Source: Pseudomonas sp. CCI4.2 (GTDB lineage: Bacteria > Pseudomonadota > Gammaproteobacteria > Pseudomonadales > Pseudomonadaceae). From it: a DNA stretch of 64,000 bases. The notes beneath the pieces were generated by a model. It had not been told where the DNA came from, did no database searches, and saw nothing but the letters and a program-made list of their open reading frames with translations. Each line of letters starts with the position of its first letter. Within the stretch, counting starts at the first letter, position 1. Below are positions 26,479 through 33,699 of this stretch, in pieces. Both the position numbers and the translations under genes were made by a program. The stretch is taken from contig NZ_CP133781.1 in the NCBI RefSeq assembly GCF_034350045.1, forward strand, positions 5,382,501-5,446,500, read 5' to 3'.

Positions 26479-26508
26479 CGGGATTCGTTACAAGCTGTTA
26501 GAATCCCG
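26479..26508. other. Inverted repeat between mutS and fdxA
   Basis: CGGGATTC (26479-26486) and GAATCCCG (26501-26508) are perfect 8-bp arms with a 14-base spacer, starting one base after the mutS stop. There is no T-run on either side, so it is not a classical terminator. It may stabilise the mutS 3' end or bind a regulator of fdxA. Confidence 0.5.
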
Positions 26509-26715
26509 CGCGGTTTGGGATGCTGCTGGTTTTAGCCTGACTACGCAGATTGTCCAGGCCGCGTGAGTACGTTGCGAACCAAAGCAGGTCAAGACGCGGT
26601 AGTAAATGAACGTCCGCCTGCTGACTGCAAATATTCACACGGCCCGGGAGATTCCCCGACCTTGGCAACCCTGCTGAAAGGGCTCTGCTACCGCCGCCTG
26701 AGGAGAGAATTAGAA

Positions 26716-27039
26716 ATGACCTTCGTCGTCACCGACAACTGCATCAAGTGCAAGTACACCGACTGCGTAGAAGTGTGTCCGGTGGACTGCTTCTACGAAG
26801 GCCCGAATTTCCTGGTGATCCACCCGGATGAGTGCATAGATTGCGCGCTCTGCGAGCCTGAATGCCCTGCCGTCGCCATTTTCTCGGAAGATGAAGTCCC
26901 CGAGGACATGAAGGTATTTATCCAGCTGAACGTAGAGTTAGCGGAAATCTGGCCCAATATCACTGAAAAGAAACAGGGCCTGCCAGGCGCCGAAGACTTT
27001 GACGGCGTTAAAGGTAAGCTCAAGGACTTGGAACGCTAA
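26716..27039 (+). CDS. fdxA: Seven-iron ferredoxin FdxA
   Basis: 107 residues. CIKCKYTDCVEVCPVDC and CIDCALCEPECP give the 3Fe-4S and 4Fe-4S cysteine sets of the Azotobacter-type FdI family. The helical C-terminal tail (about 60-107) is typical. Electron carrier in the cytoplasm. ATG 26716 has AGGAGAG upstream; the frame opens earlier at 26563 but the family starts here (MTFVVTDNCIKCKYTDC). It has its own terminator. Confidence 0.97.
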   Translation: MTFVVTDNCIKCKYTDCVEVCPVDCFYEGPNFLVIHPDECIDCALCEPECPAVAIFSEDEVPEDMKVFIQLNVELAEIWPNITEKKQGLPGAEDFDGVKGKLKDLER

Positions 27040-27054
27040 GTTCCGCTGATCGTC

Positions 27055-27081
27055 AAAAAAGGCCCATTGCGGGCCTTTTTT
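27055..27081. terminator. Rho-independent terminator of fdxA
   Basis: AAAAAAGGCCC-ATTGC-GGGCCTTTTTT: a 5-bp GC stem (27061-27065 with 27071-27075) extended by A-T pairs, with a T-run on the plus strand. It could also act on the minus strand, but rsmZ already ends at its own stem. Confidence 0.9.
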
Positions 27082-27102
27082 GTTTTAGCTTTATTGCAGA
27101 CG

Positions 27103-27230
27103 AAAAAGGGGCGGTATGACCCGCCCACATTTTTTCCGTAGTCCCTTATATCCTTTTCATCATCCTGATGAATCGCATCCTGCGATGTCCATGACTGTCG
27201 TCCTTGACGGTCTGTGTCTGTCCCTCGACA
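27103..27230 (-). ncRNA. rsmZ: RsmZ-like regulatory small RNA
   Basis: About 128 nt, transcribed towards fdxA. The minus strand starts TGTCGAGGGACAGACACAG and carries about eight GGA motifs. Two perfect stems present AGGAU in the loop: AUCGC-AGGAU-GCGAU (27172-27186) and UUCAUC-AGGAU-GAUGAA (27157-27172). It ends with a terminator GGGCGG-GTCATA-CCGCCC followed by a T-run (27103-27126). Place (between fdxA and rpoS), length and structure match RsmZ, which sequesters RsmA/RsmE. A TATTAT -10-like box lies at 27239-27244. The 5' end is inferred from similarity. Confidence 0.92.
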
Positions 27231-27401
27231 CAGTTCCAATAATAGTGATTTAACGGTGGAGAGCAACCCGCCAAATCTTTCAAAACGATACGCAGAAAAT
27301 CAACCAACAACTAAAAATTTCATACAATCAAACACTTGCGGGTTTTATAGTGCGACAGACGGACAAAGGTACGGTTAAAAACCACGATAACTTACAAAAC
27401 A

Positions 27402-27419
27402 AGTAAGCAAAGGCTTACA
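27402..27419 (-). promoter_or_regulatory. GacA upstream activating sequence of rsmZ
   Basis: On the minus strand TGTAAG-CCTTTG-CTTACT matches the GacA site TGTAAG-N6-CTTACA in 11 of 12 fixed bases. It lies about 170-190 bases upstream of the rsmZ start, the usual distance. The stretch between it and the RNA (27231-27401) is AT-rich with no gene. Confidence 0.85.
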
Positions 27420-27512
27420 GCAAAAAGCACTGCTTGACATGAAAACCCACTGTATTAACCACGTCATCTAATAAATAATTAAGAACGATCAGCTAACGAT
27501 TTTCACACACAT

Positions 27513-27543
27513 ACAAACACCCCGAGCCAGTCGAGGTATTTGT
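27513..27543 (-). terminator. Hairpin at the 3' end of the rpoS transcript
   Basis: On the minus strand ACAAAUACCUCGA pairs with UCGGGGUGUUUGU around a 5-base CUGGC loop: 13 continuous pairs including two U-G wobbles. On the other strand these two would be A-C mismatches, so the structure is selected in the rpoS RNA. There is no pure U-run after it. It lies 47 bases after the rpoS stop, between rpoS and the rsmZ activating site, and probably protects or terminates the message. Confidence 0.6.
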
Positions 27544-27589
27544 ACGATTGCATCGGTTAAAGGTAAGCGCGGGAAAAGCGCGAGTTCTG

Positions 27590-28594
27590 CTATTGGAACA
27601 AAGACTCGCTGGACAGACCGTTCTTCTCAAGGATCTCGCGCAAGCGCTTAAGCCCTTCGACCTGAATCTGCCTGACCCTTTCACGCGTCAAACCGATTTC
27701 AAGGCCAACATCTTCCAGAGTGCTGCTTTCATGCCCTCGCAGACCGAAACGCCGTACTACAACTTCACGCTGCTTATCAGTCAGCTCGGAAAGCCACTGA
27801 TCAATGCTCTGTGAAAGATCATCGTCTTGGAGCAGCTCACACGGATCGGTCGGACGGTCATCGGTCAGCGTATCGAGCAGGGTTTTGTCCGAATCGGGCC
27901 CTAGGGAAACGTCCACCGAGGAGACCCGTTCATTAAGTCCCAACATGCGCTTGACCTCGCAGACCGGCTTTTCGAGCAGGTTAGCGATTTCTTCAGGAGA
28001 GGGTTCGTGGTCGAGTTTCTGAGTCAGTTCGCGAGCGGCGCGCAGGTAAACGTTGAGCTCTTTGACCACATGAATCGGCAACCTGATGGTACGGGTCTGA
28101 TTCATGATGGCGCGCTCAATGGTCTGACGAATCCACCAGGTCGCGTACGTTGAGAAGCGAAAACCGCGCTCTGGATCAAACTTCTCGACAGCCCGGATCA
28201 ACCCCAGGTTGCCTTCTTCGATCAGATCGAGCAATGAAAGCCCGCGGTTGACATAACGCCTGGCGATTTTTACCACCAGCCGCAGATTGCTTTCAATCAT
28301 GCGCTTGCGCCCCGCCGGATCACCGCTTTGCGACAAACGCGCAAAGTGGACTTCCTCCTCAGGCGACAGCAAGGGGGAGAAACCTATTTCATTGAGGTAC
28401 AACTGAGTAGCGTCGAGTGCACGCGTGTAATCGATGTACTTGTGCTGCTTGAGCGTTGTGGAGTTCTTGGCCCGGGCGCGAACGGGAGGTGCAGCAGCTT
28501 CCTCGTTCGACGATGAGTCCAAAACGATGCCAGGCTCCATAAGGAGTACCTCATCATCGATGTCAAACTCCGGCGCTTCTTTATTGAGAGCCAT
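27590..28594 (-). CDS. rpoS: Stationary-phase sigma factor RpoS
   Basis: 334 residues. Region 1.2 (DATQLYLNEIGFSPLL), region 2 (NLRLVVKIARRYVNRGLSLLDLIEEGNLGLIRAVEKFDPERGFRFSTYATWWIRQTIERA, read in segments), region 3 and region 4 (VVVRRFGLRG..TLEDVGLEIGLTRERVRQIQVEGLKRLR) are complete. It directs transcription in stationary phase and stress. AAGGA lies eight bases before the ATG. It follows nlpD with a 106-base leader that contains a hairpin; in pseudomonads a main rpoS promoter lies inside nlpD. Sits next to rsmZ. Confidence 0.98.
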   Translation of the reverse strand: MALNKEAPEFDIDDEVLLMEPGIVLDSSSNEEAAAPPVRARAKNSTTLKQHKYIDYTRALDATQLYLNEIGFSPLLSPEEEVHFARLSQSGDPAGRKRMIESNLRLVVKIARRYVNRGLSLLDLIEEGNLGLIRAVEKFDPERGFRFSTYATWWIRQTIERAIMNQTRTIRLPIHVVKELNVYLRAARELTQKLDHEPSPEEIANLLEKPVCEVKRMLGLNERVSSVDVSLGPDSDKTLLDTLTDDRPTDPCELLQDDDLSQSIDQWLSELTDKQREVVVRRFGLRGHESSTLEDVGLEIGLTRERVRQIQVEGLKRLREILEKNGLSSESLFQ

Positions 28595-28661
28595 TGTTAT
28601 AGTCCTTTGGTGAGTTCGACCTCAAGCTCTAGCGACGCCTCATCTTCCTTGGCAACGCTTG

Positions 28662-28691
28662 AGCCTGTTCCCTCTACGCAAGAAACAGGCT
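28662..28691 (-). other. Hairpin in the rpoS leader
   Basis: AGCCTGTT (28662-28669) and AACAGGCT (28684-28691) are perfect 8-bp arms with a 14-base loop. It lies 9 bases after the nlpD stop and about 68 bases before the rpoS ATG. No T-run follows, so read-through into rpoS is expected. It may separate or stabilise the two messages. Confidence 0.5.
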
Positions 28692-28700
28692 GGTGACCGA

Positions 28701-29573
28701 TCAACGGCGTGGCAGGAATTCCAGAGGATCTACAGGCTTACCTTGGCGGCGAATCTCAAAATGCAGTTTCACCCGGTCAGTCCCAGTTGACCCCATCTCG
28801 GCAATTGTCTGCCCGACCTTGACCTGCTCCCCCTCCCGAACCAACAGTCTACGGTTATGACCGTAAGCACTGACGTAGGTATCGTTGTGTTTGATGATCA
28901 CTAATTCGCCGTAGCCCCGCAAGCCACTCCCGGCGTAAACAACCGAACCATCAGACGCAGCTAAAACAGGCTGTCCCAAATCTCCAGCGATATCAATTCC
29001 TTTATTCAAACTACCGTTTGAAGAAAATTTGCCAATCAAAATGCCATTAGTAGGCCACGCCCAACCCGCTGGCGAGCGTCCTACAGACTGAATCGGCGTC
29101 GTAGCAGGGGAACTTTCTTTGGCAGGCAAAATCACGGGGACGACGCCAACCGGGCGAGAAAGTACGGTTGTTTTAAATGAACCGGAAGCCGCAGAGCCCG
29201 TCGTAGACGTCACCATCTGGGGTGCATGCGCAACGCTGGCTACAACGGGCGCCGAGCTTGAACGGCCGTCAAAGCGTATGGTTTGACCCGGATGGATGGT
29301 GTAAGGCGCGGGTATTTGGTTGCGTTCAGCCAACGCTTTCCAATCCCAACCGTATCGAAATGCAATGGAAAACAACGTGTCACTACGCCGAACTACATAT
29401 TGGCCAGTTGTTACCGCCTGTCGCTGAGGCGCGACTTTGTTTCGATCAAAGACCGGCGCATTGCCCGGCGATCTACTGGAACAGCCGACCAGCAAGAAAC
29501 CAAGGACAAGGCCAATCACCAGACGCTGAATGCTAGTTGTAGATAGTCGCTGCTGAATGACTGTGAGACTCAC
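28701..29573 (-). CDS. nlpD: NlpD, LysM/M23 lipoprotein activator of cell-wall amidase
   Basis: 290 residues. Lipobox LLVGC places the lipid on Cys31. A LysM domain (about 58-102, YVVRRSDTLFSIAFRYGWDWKALAERN) binds peptidoglycan. The C-terminal LytM/M23 domain is degenerate: the metal His of the first motif is Gly (LNKGIDIAG) while GHNR and LHFEIR remain. This fits NlpD as an amidase activator and not a hydrolase. It precedes rpoS on the same strand and follows pcm after 187 bases. Confidence 0.94.
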   Translation of the reverse strand: MSLTVIQQRLSTTSIQRLVIGLVLGFLLVGCSSRSPGNAPVFDRNKVAPQRQAVTTGQYVVRRSDTLFSIAFRYGWDWKALAERNQIPAPYTIHPGQTIRFDGRSSSAPVVASVAHAPQMVTSTTGSAASGSFKTTVLSRPVGVVPVILPAKESSPATTPIQSVGRSPAGWAWPTNGILIGKFSSNGSLNKGIDIAGDLGQPVLAASDGSVVYAGSGLRGYGELVIIKHNDTYVSAYGHNRRLLVREGEQVKVGQTIAEMGSTGTDRVKLHFEIRRQGKPVDPLEFLPRR

Positions 29574-29760
29574 CCGTCACTCCTTTACTGGTGACTGAAT
29601 TAAAGCTGCCTATTGTGCCGTAACAACGGCTGGCAGCTAATACTTAACTGTTTGCAAAACCGTGCTTTACAGCACCAAATGAAGATACTGCATTAACCTG
29701 TACGTCGGGCTATAAGACCTGTACCGCGGGTCAGAATTCAGTGAGTGGCTAAACGAGATA

Positions 29761-30438
29761 TCAAGCAAGCGGTCCATTGAGCAACGGCACGAACCTTACC
29801 GCGCCAAGTACATGCCGGGAAAAGCCATTTTCCTCACGGATAATCAGCATCAACTGCTGAACCTCTCCAGAGCCGACGGGGATGACCAATCGTCCACCGG
29901 GTGCGAGTTGATCAAGCAATGCCTGTGGAACATCGGTAGCGACTGCCGTCACGATAATGCCATTGTAGGGCGCCAACGCAGGCCAACCTTCCCAGCCGTC
30001 TCCCCAACGAAACACAACGTTGCGCAAGTTAAGCTCGACCAATCGCTCTTTCGCGCGGTCCTGCAAAACCTTGATGCGCTCCACTGAAAATACCCGTTCG
30101 ACCAATTGCGACAACACCGCCGTCTGATAGCCTGAGCCGGTGCCAATCTCAAGCACTTTGTCCAACGGACCCGCAGCCAACAGCAGCTCGCTCATGCGCG
30201 CCACCATGTAGGGCTGGGAAATGGTCTGGTTATGTCCGATGGGCAACGCGGTGTCTTCATACGCACGGTGCGCCAGCGCTTCATCAACAAACAGATGCCG
30301 GGGAGTATTGCGGATCACTTCCAGCACTTGAGCGTTGGAAAGCCCCTCTTCATAGAGGCGTTGAATCAGACGCTCGCGAGTGCGCTGGGAGGTCATGCCG
30401 ATCCCGCGTCTTAACAGGCTATCTTGCTCTCGCGACAT
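29761..30438 (-). CDS. pcm: Protein-L-isoaspartate O-methyltransferase Pcm
   Basis: 225 residues. SAM-dependent repair of isoaspartyl residues in aged proteins. Contains PIGHNQTISQPYMVARM and the SAM-binding VLEIGTGSGYQTAVL, then LAPGGRLVIPVG. The ATG overlaps the surE stop (TGATG, one shared base), so translation is coupled. A second Met at residue 15 is a possible start. Part of the truD-surE-pcm-nlpD string leading to rpoS. Confidence 0.95.
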   Translation of the reverse strand: MSREQDSLLRRGIGMTSQRTRERLIQRLYEEGLSNAQVLEVIRNTPRHLFVDEALAHRAYEDTALPIGHNQTISQPYMVARMSELLLAAGPLDKVLEIGTGSGYQTAVLSQLVERVFSVERIKVLQDRAKERLVELNLRNVVFRWGDGWEGWPALAPYNGIIVTAVATDVPQALLDQLAPGGRLVIPVGSGEVQQLMLIIREENGFSRHVLGAVRFVPLLNGPLA

Positions 30439-31187
30439 CAGCGCAGTCCCTCTAGCCAGCCATTTAGGCTGGTGAAACCATCCTGATAAGTACGGTCCAG
30501 TTGTAATGGGGTAATCGATACATAACCTTGCATGACAGCGTGAAAATCAGTGCCCGGACCTCCGTCTTCGGCGTCCCCAGCCACGGCAATCCAATATCCG
30601 ACTCGTCCCCGTGGATCGACTACTTTGACCGGTGCCGCAGCGCGGGCGCGATGGCCTAACCGGGTCAATTGAATCCCGCGAATGTGCTCAAGCGGAAGAT
30701 TCGGAATATTAACGTTCAGTACCGTACGCGGTGGTAAATCGAGCTGTTCATGCGCTTCGACCAGCAGCCGCGCAAAATGCGCCGCGGTTGGCAGGTTATC
30801 CACCTGACGCGATAACAACGAAAACGCAAAAGAAGGACGTTCGAGAAAACGCCCTTCCAGGGCGGCCGCCACGGTGCCGGAATACAGCACATCATCACCC
30901 AGGTTGGCGCCGAGATTAATCCCGGAAACAACCATGTCCGGTTGATGCTCCAGCAGCCCATTGAGGCCAAGGTGCACACAATCGGTAGGTGTTCCATTTA
31001 CGCTGATAAAGCCATTGGTCAACGTATGAGGATGCAGCGGACGGTCTAGCGTCAGCGAGCTGCTTGCACCGCTTTTGTCTTGGTCAGGGGCAATGACAAC
31101 GCACTCGCTATAGTCCGCCAGCGCAGCATGGAGCGCAGCAAGACCGGGCGCACTTACCCCATCATCGTTAGAAATCAGAATACGCAT
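30438..31187 (-). CDS. surE: 5'-nucleotidase SurE
   Basis: 249 residues. Metal-dependent nucleoside monophosphatase important in stationary phase. MRILISNDDG gives the Asp-Asp metal ligands right at the start. APDQDKSGASSSLT, VSGINLGANLGDDVLYSGTVAAA and the C-terminal TDFHAVMQGYVSITPL are family features. ATG 31187 is chosen for this N-terminus. It overlaps the 3' end of truD by 13 bases and the pcm start by one base. Confidence 0.96.
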   Translation of the reverse strand: MRILISNDDGVSAPGLAALHAALADYSECVVIAPDQDKSGASSSLTLDRPLHPHTLTNGFISVNGTPTDCVHLGLNGLLEHQPDMVVSGINLGANLGDDVLYSGTVAAALEGRFLERPSFAFSLLSRQVDNLPTAAHFARLLVEAHEQLDLPPRTVLNVNIPNLPLEHIRGIQLTRLGHRARAAAPVKVVDPRGRVGYWIAVAGDAEDGGPGTDFHAVMQGYVSITPLQLDRTYQDGFTSLNGWLEGLR

Positions 31188-32233
31188 GAGCTGTCCGTTA
31201 GCCCCACCGGAACCAGGTCGACGAGTTCGCGCACCAGTACGGTGGCAAAGCATCCGGCCGGCAGGACGAATTCCAGTTGCAGAATGTCAGGCTCAGGATA
31301 ATGCCACGTCAACCCGCCAATGGGCAGTCGCAGGATACGACGCTCGTGTTCCATGCCCGCTTTGATCAGCCAATCGCGCAAGGCTGGCTCGTCCGCCGCG
31401 ATTGATTGCTCAAGAGCGCCCGTGACACCGGTGGCTGGCGAATCGCCCTCACCCCACTGCGGCCCGGTCGGGTGCAGGTCGAGAATCGCCAGACGCGGAT
31501 CGCTGCACTCTGCTTCGCCAGCAGGAAAAAAACTGCGGCTGTCGGTAAACGCCAGTAGATCGCCGACTTGTGCTCGCTGCCAACTGCCGTCAGCCACGCG
31601 GGCCGCCAGCACTTTATTAAACAGATAGCTGCGCGCCGTCGACAGCAATCGGGAACGAACCGCGCGCTGTTCCGGCAGTGCCTGGCGAGCCGCGTAGTCT
31701 CGCGCCTCACCCACATTGCCGCCATCCCAACCGAAACGCTGGGCGCCGAAGTAATTCGGAACGCCATGAAGGGCGATCAATTCAAGCCGCGCCTGCAACG
31801 CCGCCTGGTCGCCCTGCAGCTGGGTCAAACGCAGTGTAAAACCATTTGCGGCATGAGCACCGCGTTGTAACTTGCGCTTATGGCGGCTCATCTTCAGGAT
31901 TTTCAGCGTATCGTCCTGGGCCGCCGAAAGGTCGGGGTCGGCCTTGCCGGGCAATTGCACGCTGAACCATTGCCGGGTCAACGCTTGGCGATCCTTCAAA
32001 CCCGCATAGCTGACAGTCCGCAGCGGCACACCGGCAGCACGCGCCAGACGACGTGCCGCTTCTTCAGTATTCAGTCCGCGCTTTTCAACCCACAACCATA
32101 AGTGTTCGCCATCACCCGACAGGGGAATATCCAACACTTCGTCGACCTGAAAATCCTCGGCCGTGGCCTTAAGCACCGCAGTACCTAACGCGTCGCCATA
32201 CGCACGGGGTCCGAGCAATTCGAATTCAGTCAT
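31175..32233 (-). CDS. truD: tRNA pseudouridine(13) synthase TruD
   Basis: 352 residues. AEDFQVDEVLDIPLSGDGEH opens the fold. SYAGLKDRQALTRQWFSV contains the catalytic Asp of the GLKDR motif, and PNYFGAQRFGWDGGNV and the inserted TRUD domain follow. Makes pseudouridine at position 13 of glutamate tRNA. Overlaps ispF by four bases at its start and surE at its end, so it is translated as part of the same operon. Confidence 0.96.
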   Translation of the reverse strand: MTEFELLGPRAYGDALGTAVLKATAEDFQVDEVLDIPLSGDGEHLWLWVEKRGLNTEEAARRLARAAGVPLRTVSYAGLKDRQALTRQWFSVQLPGKADPDLSAAQDDTLKILKMSRHKRKLQRGAHAANGFTLRLTQLQGDQAALQARLELIALHGVPNYFGAQRFGWDGGNVGEARDYAARQALPEQRAVRSRLLSTARSYLFNKVLAARVADGSWQRAQVGDLLAFTDSRSFFPAGEAECSDPRLAILDLHPTGPQWGEGDSPATGVTGALEQSIAADEPALRDWLIKAGMEHERRILRLPIGGLTWHYPEPDILQLEFVLPAGCFATVLVRELVDLVPVGLTDSSCVF

Positions 32234-32703
32234 ACCGAAAGCAACAAGGCGACGGCGTGAACCGCAATACCTTCTTCACGGCCAACAAAGCCGAGCTTTT
32301 CGGTGGTGGTAGCTTTTACGTTCACTTGATCCAACTCAACCTGAAGATCCGCGGCAATCAGCGCACGCATCGATTCAATATGCGGGGCCATTTTCGGCGC
32401 CTGGGCCACAATGGTGGCGTCGACATTACCGACTTTCCAGCCCTTGTTTTTGACCAACGCCATCACATGACGCAACAACGCACGGCTGTCCGCGCCCTTG
32501 AATTGCGGGTCGGTGTCCGGGAAATGTTTGCCGATATCGCCTAATGCTGCAGCACCGAGCAACGCGTCGCTGAGCGCATGCAACAGCACATCGCCATCGG
32601 AATGAGCGAGCAACCCGAAACCGTGCGCGATCCGCACGCCGCCCAAGGTAATGAAATCGCCTTCGGTAAACCGGTGCACATCATAGCCGTGGCCAATACG
32701 CAT
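32230..32703 (-). CDS. ispF: 2-C-methyl-D-erythritol 2,4-cyclodiphosphate synthase IspF
   Basis: 157 residues. MRIGHGYDVHRF supplies zinc ligands Asp8 and His10, and HSDGDVLLHALSDALLGAAALGDIGKHFPDTD the remaining ligand and substrate loop. Fifth step of the MEP isoprenoid pathway. The ATG directly abuts the T-run of an intrinsic terminator that ends fghA; the only upstream GGGG is inside that hairpin. In many bacteria ispD is adjacent; here it is 3 kb away, with the formaldehyde genes between. Confidence 0.96.
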   Translation of the reverse strand: MRIGHGYDVHRFTEGDFITLGGVRIAHGFGLLAHSDGDVLLHALSDALLGAAALGDIGKHFPDTDPQFKGADSRALLRHVMALVKNKGWKVGNVDATIVAQAPKMAPHIESMRALIAADLQVELDQVNVKATTTEKLGFVGREEGIAVHAVALLLSV

Positions 32704-32732
32704 AAAAAAACGCCCCGAAAAAGTCAGGGCGT
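32704..32732 (-). terminator. Rho-independent terminator of fghA abutting the ispF start
   Basis: On the minus strand ACGCCC (plus 32727-32732) pairs with GGGCGT (plus 32710-32715), followed by seven T residues that end exactly at the ispF ATG. The likely ispF ribosome site GGGG lies in the 3' arm. Confidence 0.85.
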
Positions 32733-32755
32733 GATTCTACCTACTTTGTCGGACA

Positions 32756-33601
32756 TTAACCGCTTAGAGCGACCGCATGATGCCGCAGGTGGTCTTCGAT
32801 GAAGCTCGCGATGAAGAAATAGCTGTGGTCGTAGCCCGGCTGCATGCGCACCGTTAGCGGATGATCTGCGGATTTCGCCGCTTGCACCAATGCTTCAGGC
32901 TTGAGCTGATGGGCGAGAAAGTCATCACGATCGCCCTGATCAACGAGGATCGGCAGCTTTTCAGTGGCCTCGGCGATCAACGCACAGGCATCCCATTCGC
33001 GCCAGCGGGACCGCTCTTCCCCCAGATAACGGGAAAACGCTTTTTGACCCCACGCGCAATCTATCGGGTTGGTAATCGGCGAAAACGCTGAGACTGACTT
33101 ATAACGACCCGGATTGCGCAACGCACACACCAGCGCCCCATGCCCACCCATGGAGTGACCGCTAATCCCGCGCACGTCCGAGGCCGGAAAATGCGCCTCG
33201 ACCAATGCAGGCAGCTCGTTAACCACATAGTCATGCATCCGGTAATGCTTGGCCCACGGCTGCTGGGTTGCGTTCAGGTAGAAGCCCGCACCGAGACCGA
33301 AATCCCACGCACCGTCTGGATCGCCAGGTACGTCGGCGCCGCGCGGACTGGTATCCGGCGCCACGATAATCAAACCCAACTCGGCTGCAATTCGTTGCGC
33401 GCCGGCCTTGTGCATGAAGTTTTCATCGGTGCAGGTCAGTCCTGACAACCAATAGACCACTGGCAACTTGCCGCCCTGCTCAGCTTGAGGTGGCAGGTAA
33501 ACGGCAAACACCATGTCGCAACCGAGCACCTCTGAGTGATGCTTGTAGCGTTTATGCCAGCCGCCGAAGCTTTTCTGGCAGGAAAGATTTTCTAGGGACA
33601 A
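32756..33601 (-). CDS. fghA: S-formylglutathione hydrolase
   Basis: 281 residues of esterase-D type. YWLSGLTCTDENF, the nucleophile motif GHSMGGHGAL and the C-terminal GYDHSYFFIASFIEDHLRHHA are family marks. Converts S-formylglutathione to formate and glutathione, the second step of glutathione-dependent formaldehyde removal after AdhC. The start appears to be TTG at 33601, with GGAGAA seven bases upstream and no nearby ATG in frame. It follows adhC across a repeat-bearing 98-base spacer. Confidence 0.95.
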   Translation of the reverse strand: MSLENLSCQKSFGGWHKRYKHHSEVLGCDMVFAVYLPPQAEQGGKLPVVYWLSGLTCTDENFMHKAGAQRIAAELGLIIVAPDTSPRGADVPGDPDGAWDFGLGAGFYLNATQQPWAKHYRMHDYVVNELPALVEAHFPASDVRGISGHSMGGHGALVCALRNPGRYKSVSAFSPITNPIDCAWGQKAFSRYLGEERSRWREWDACALIAEATEKLPILVDQGDRDDFLAHQLKPEALVQAAKSADHPLTVRMQPGYDHSYFFIASFIEDHLRHHAVALSG

Positions 33602-33616
33602 GGGGGATTCTCCCAG

Positions 33617-33698
33617 CGGTAAGCTTCAAGCGATAAGCGGCAAGAGATGATGCGCAGTGCTCTTACTTGAGGCTTATAGCGTGAAGCTTGAAGCTGCT
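33617..33698. repeat. Degenerate inverted repeat with AAGCTTCAAGC units
   Basis: AAGCTTCAAGCGATAAGCGGCAAG (33621-33644) is mirrored by CTTGAGGCTTATAGCGTGAAGCTTGAAGC (33666-33694). Such GCTTGAAGCTTGAAGC strings are common between pseudomonad genes. It lies between adhC and fghA, within a presumed operon, and could form a large hairpin in the message. Confidence 0.6.
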
Positions 33699-33699
33699 A

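Noticed and set aside
27103..27126. Terminator here as a second fdxA terminator
   Set aside because: fdxA already has a complete one at 27055-27081, and the T-run lies on the minus strand, so it belongs to rsmZ.
27036..27266. Short minus-strand ORF over rsmZ
   Set aside because: It runs through the GGA stems and terminator of the small RNA, so it is noncoding.
28895..29060. NlpD as an active M23 peptidase
   Set aside because: The first metal-binding His is replaced by Gly (LNKGIDIAG), as in amidase-activating NlpD proteins.
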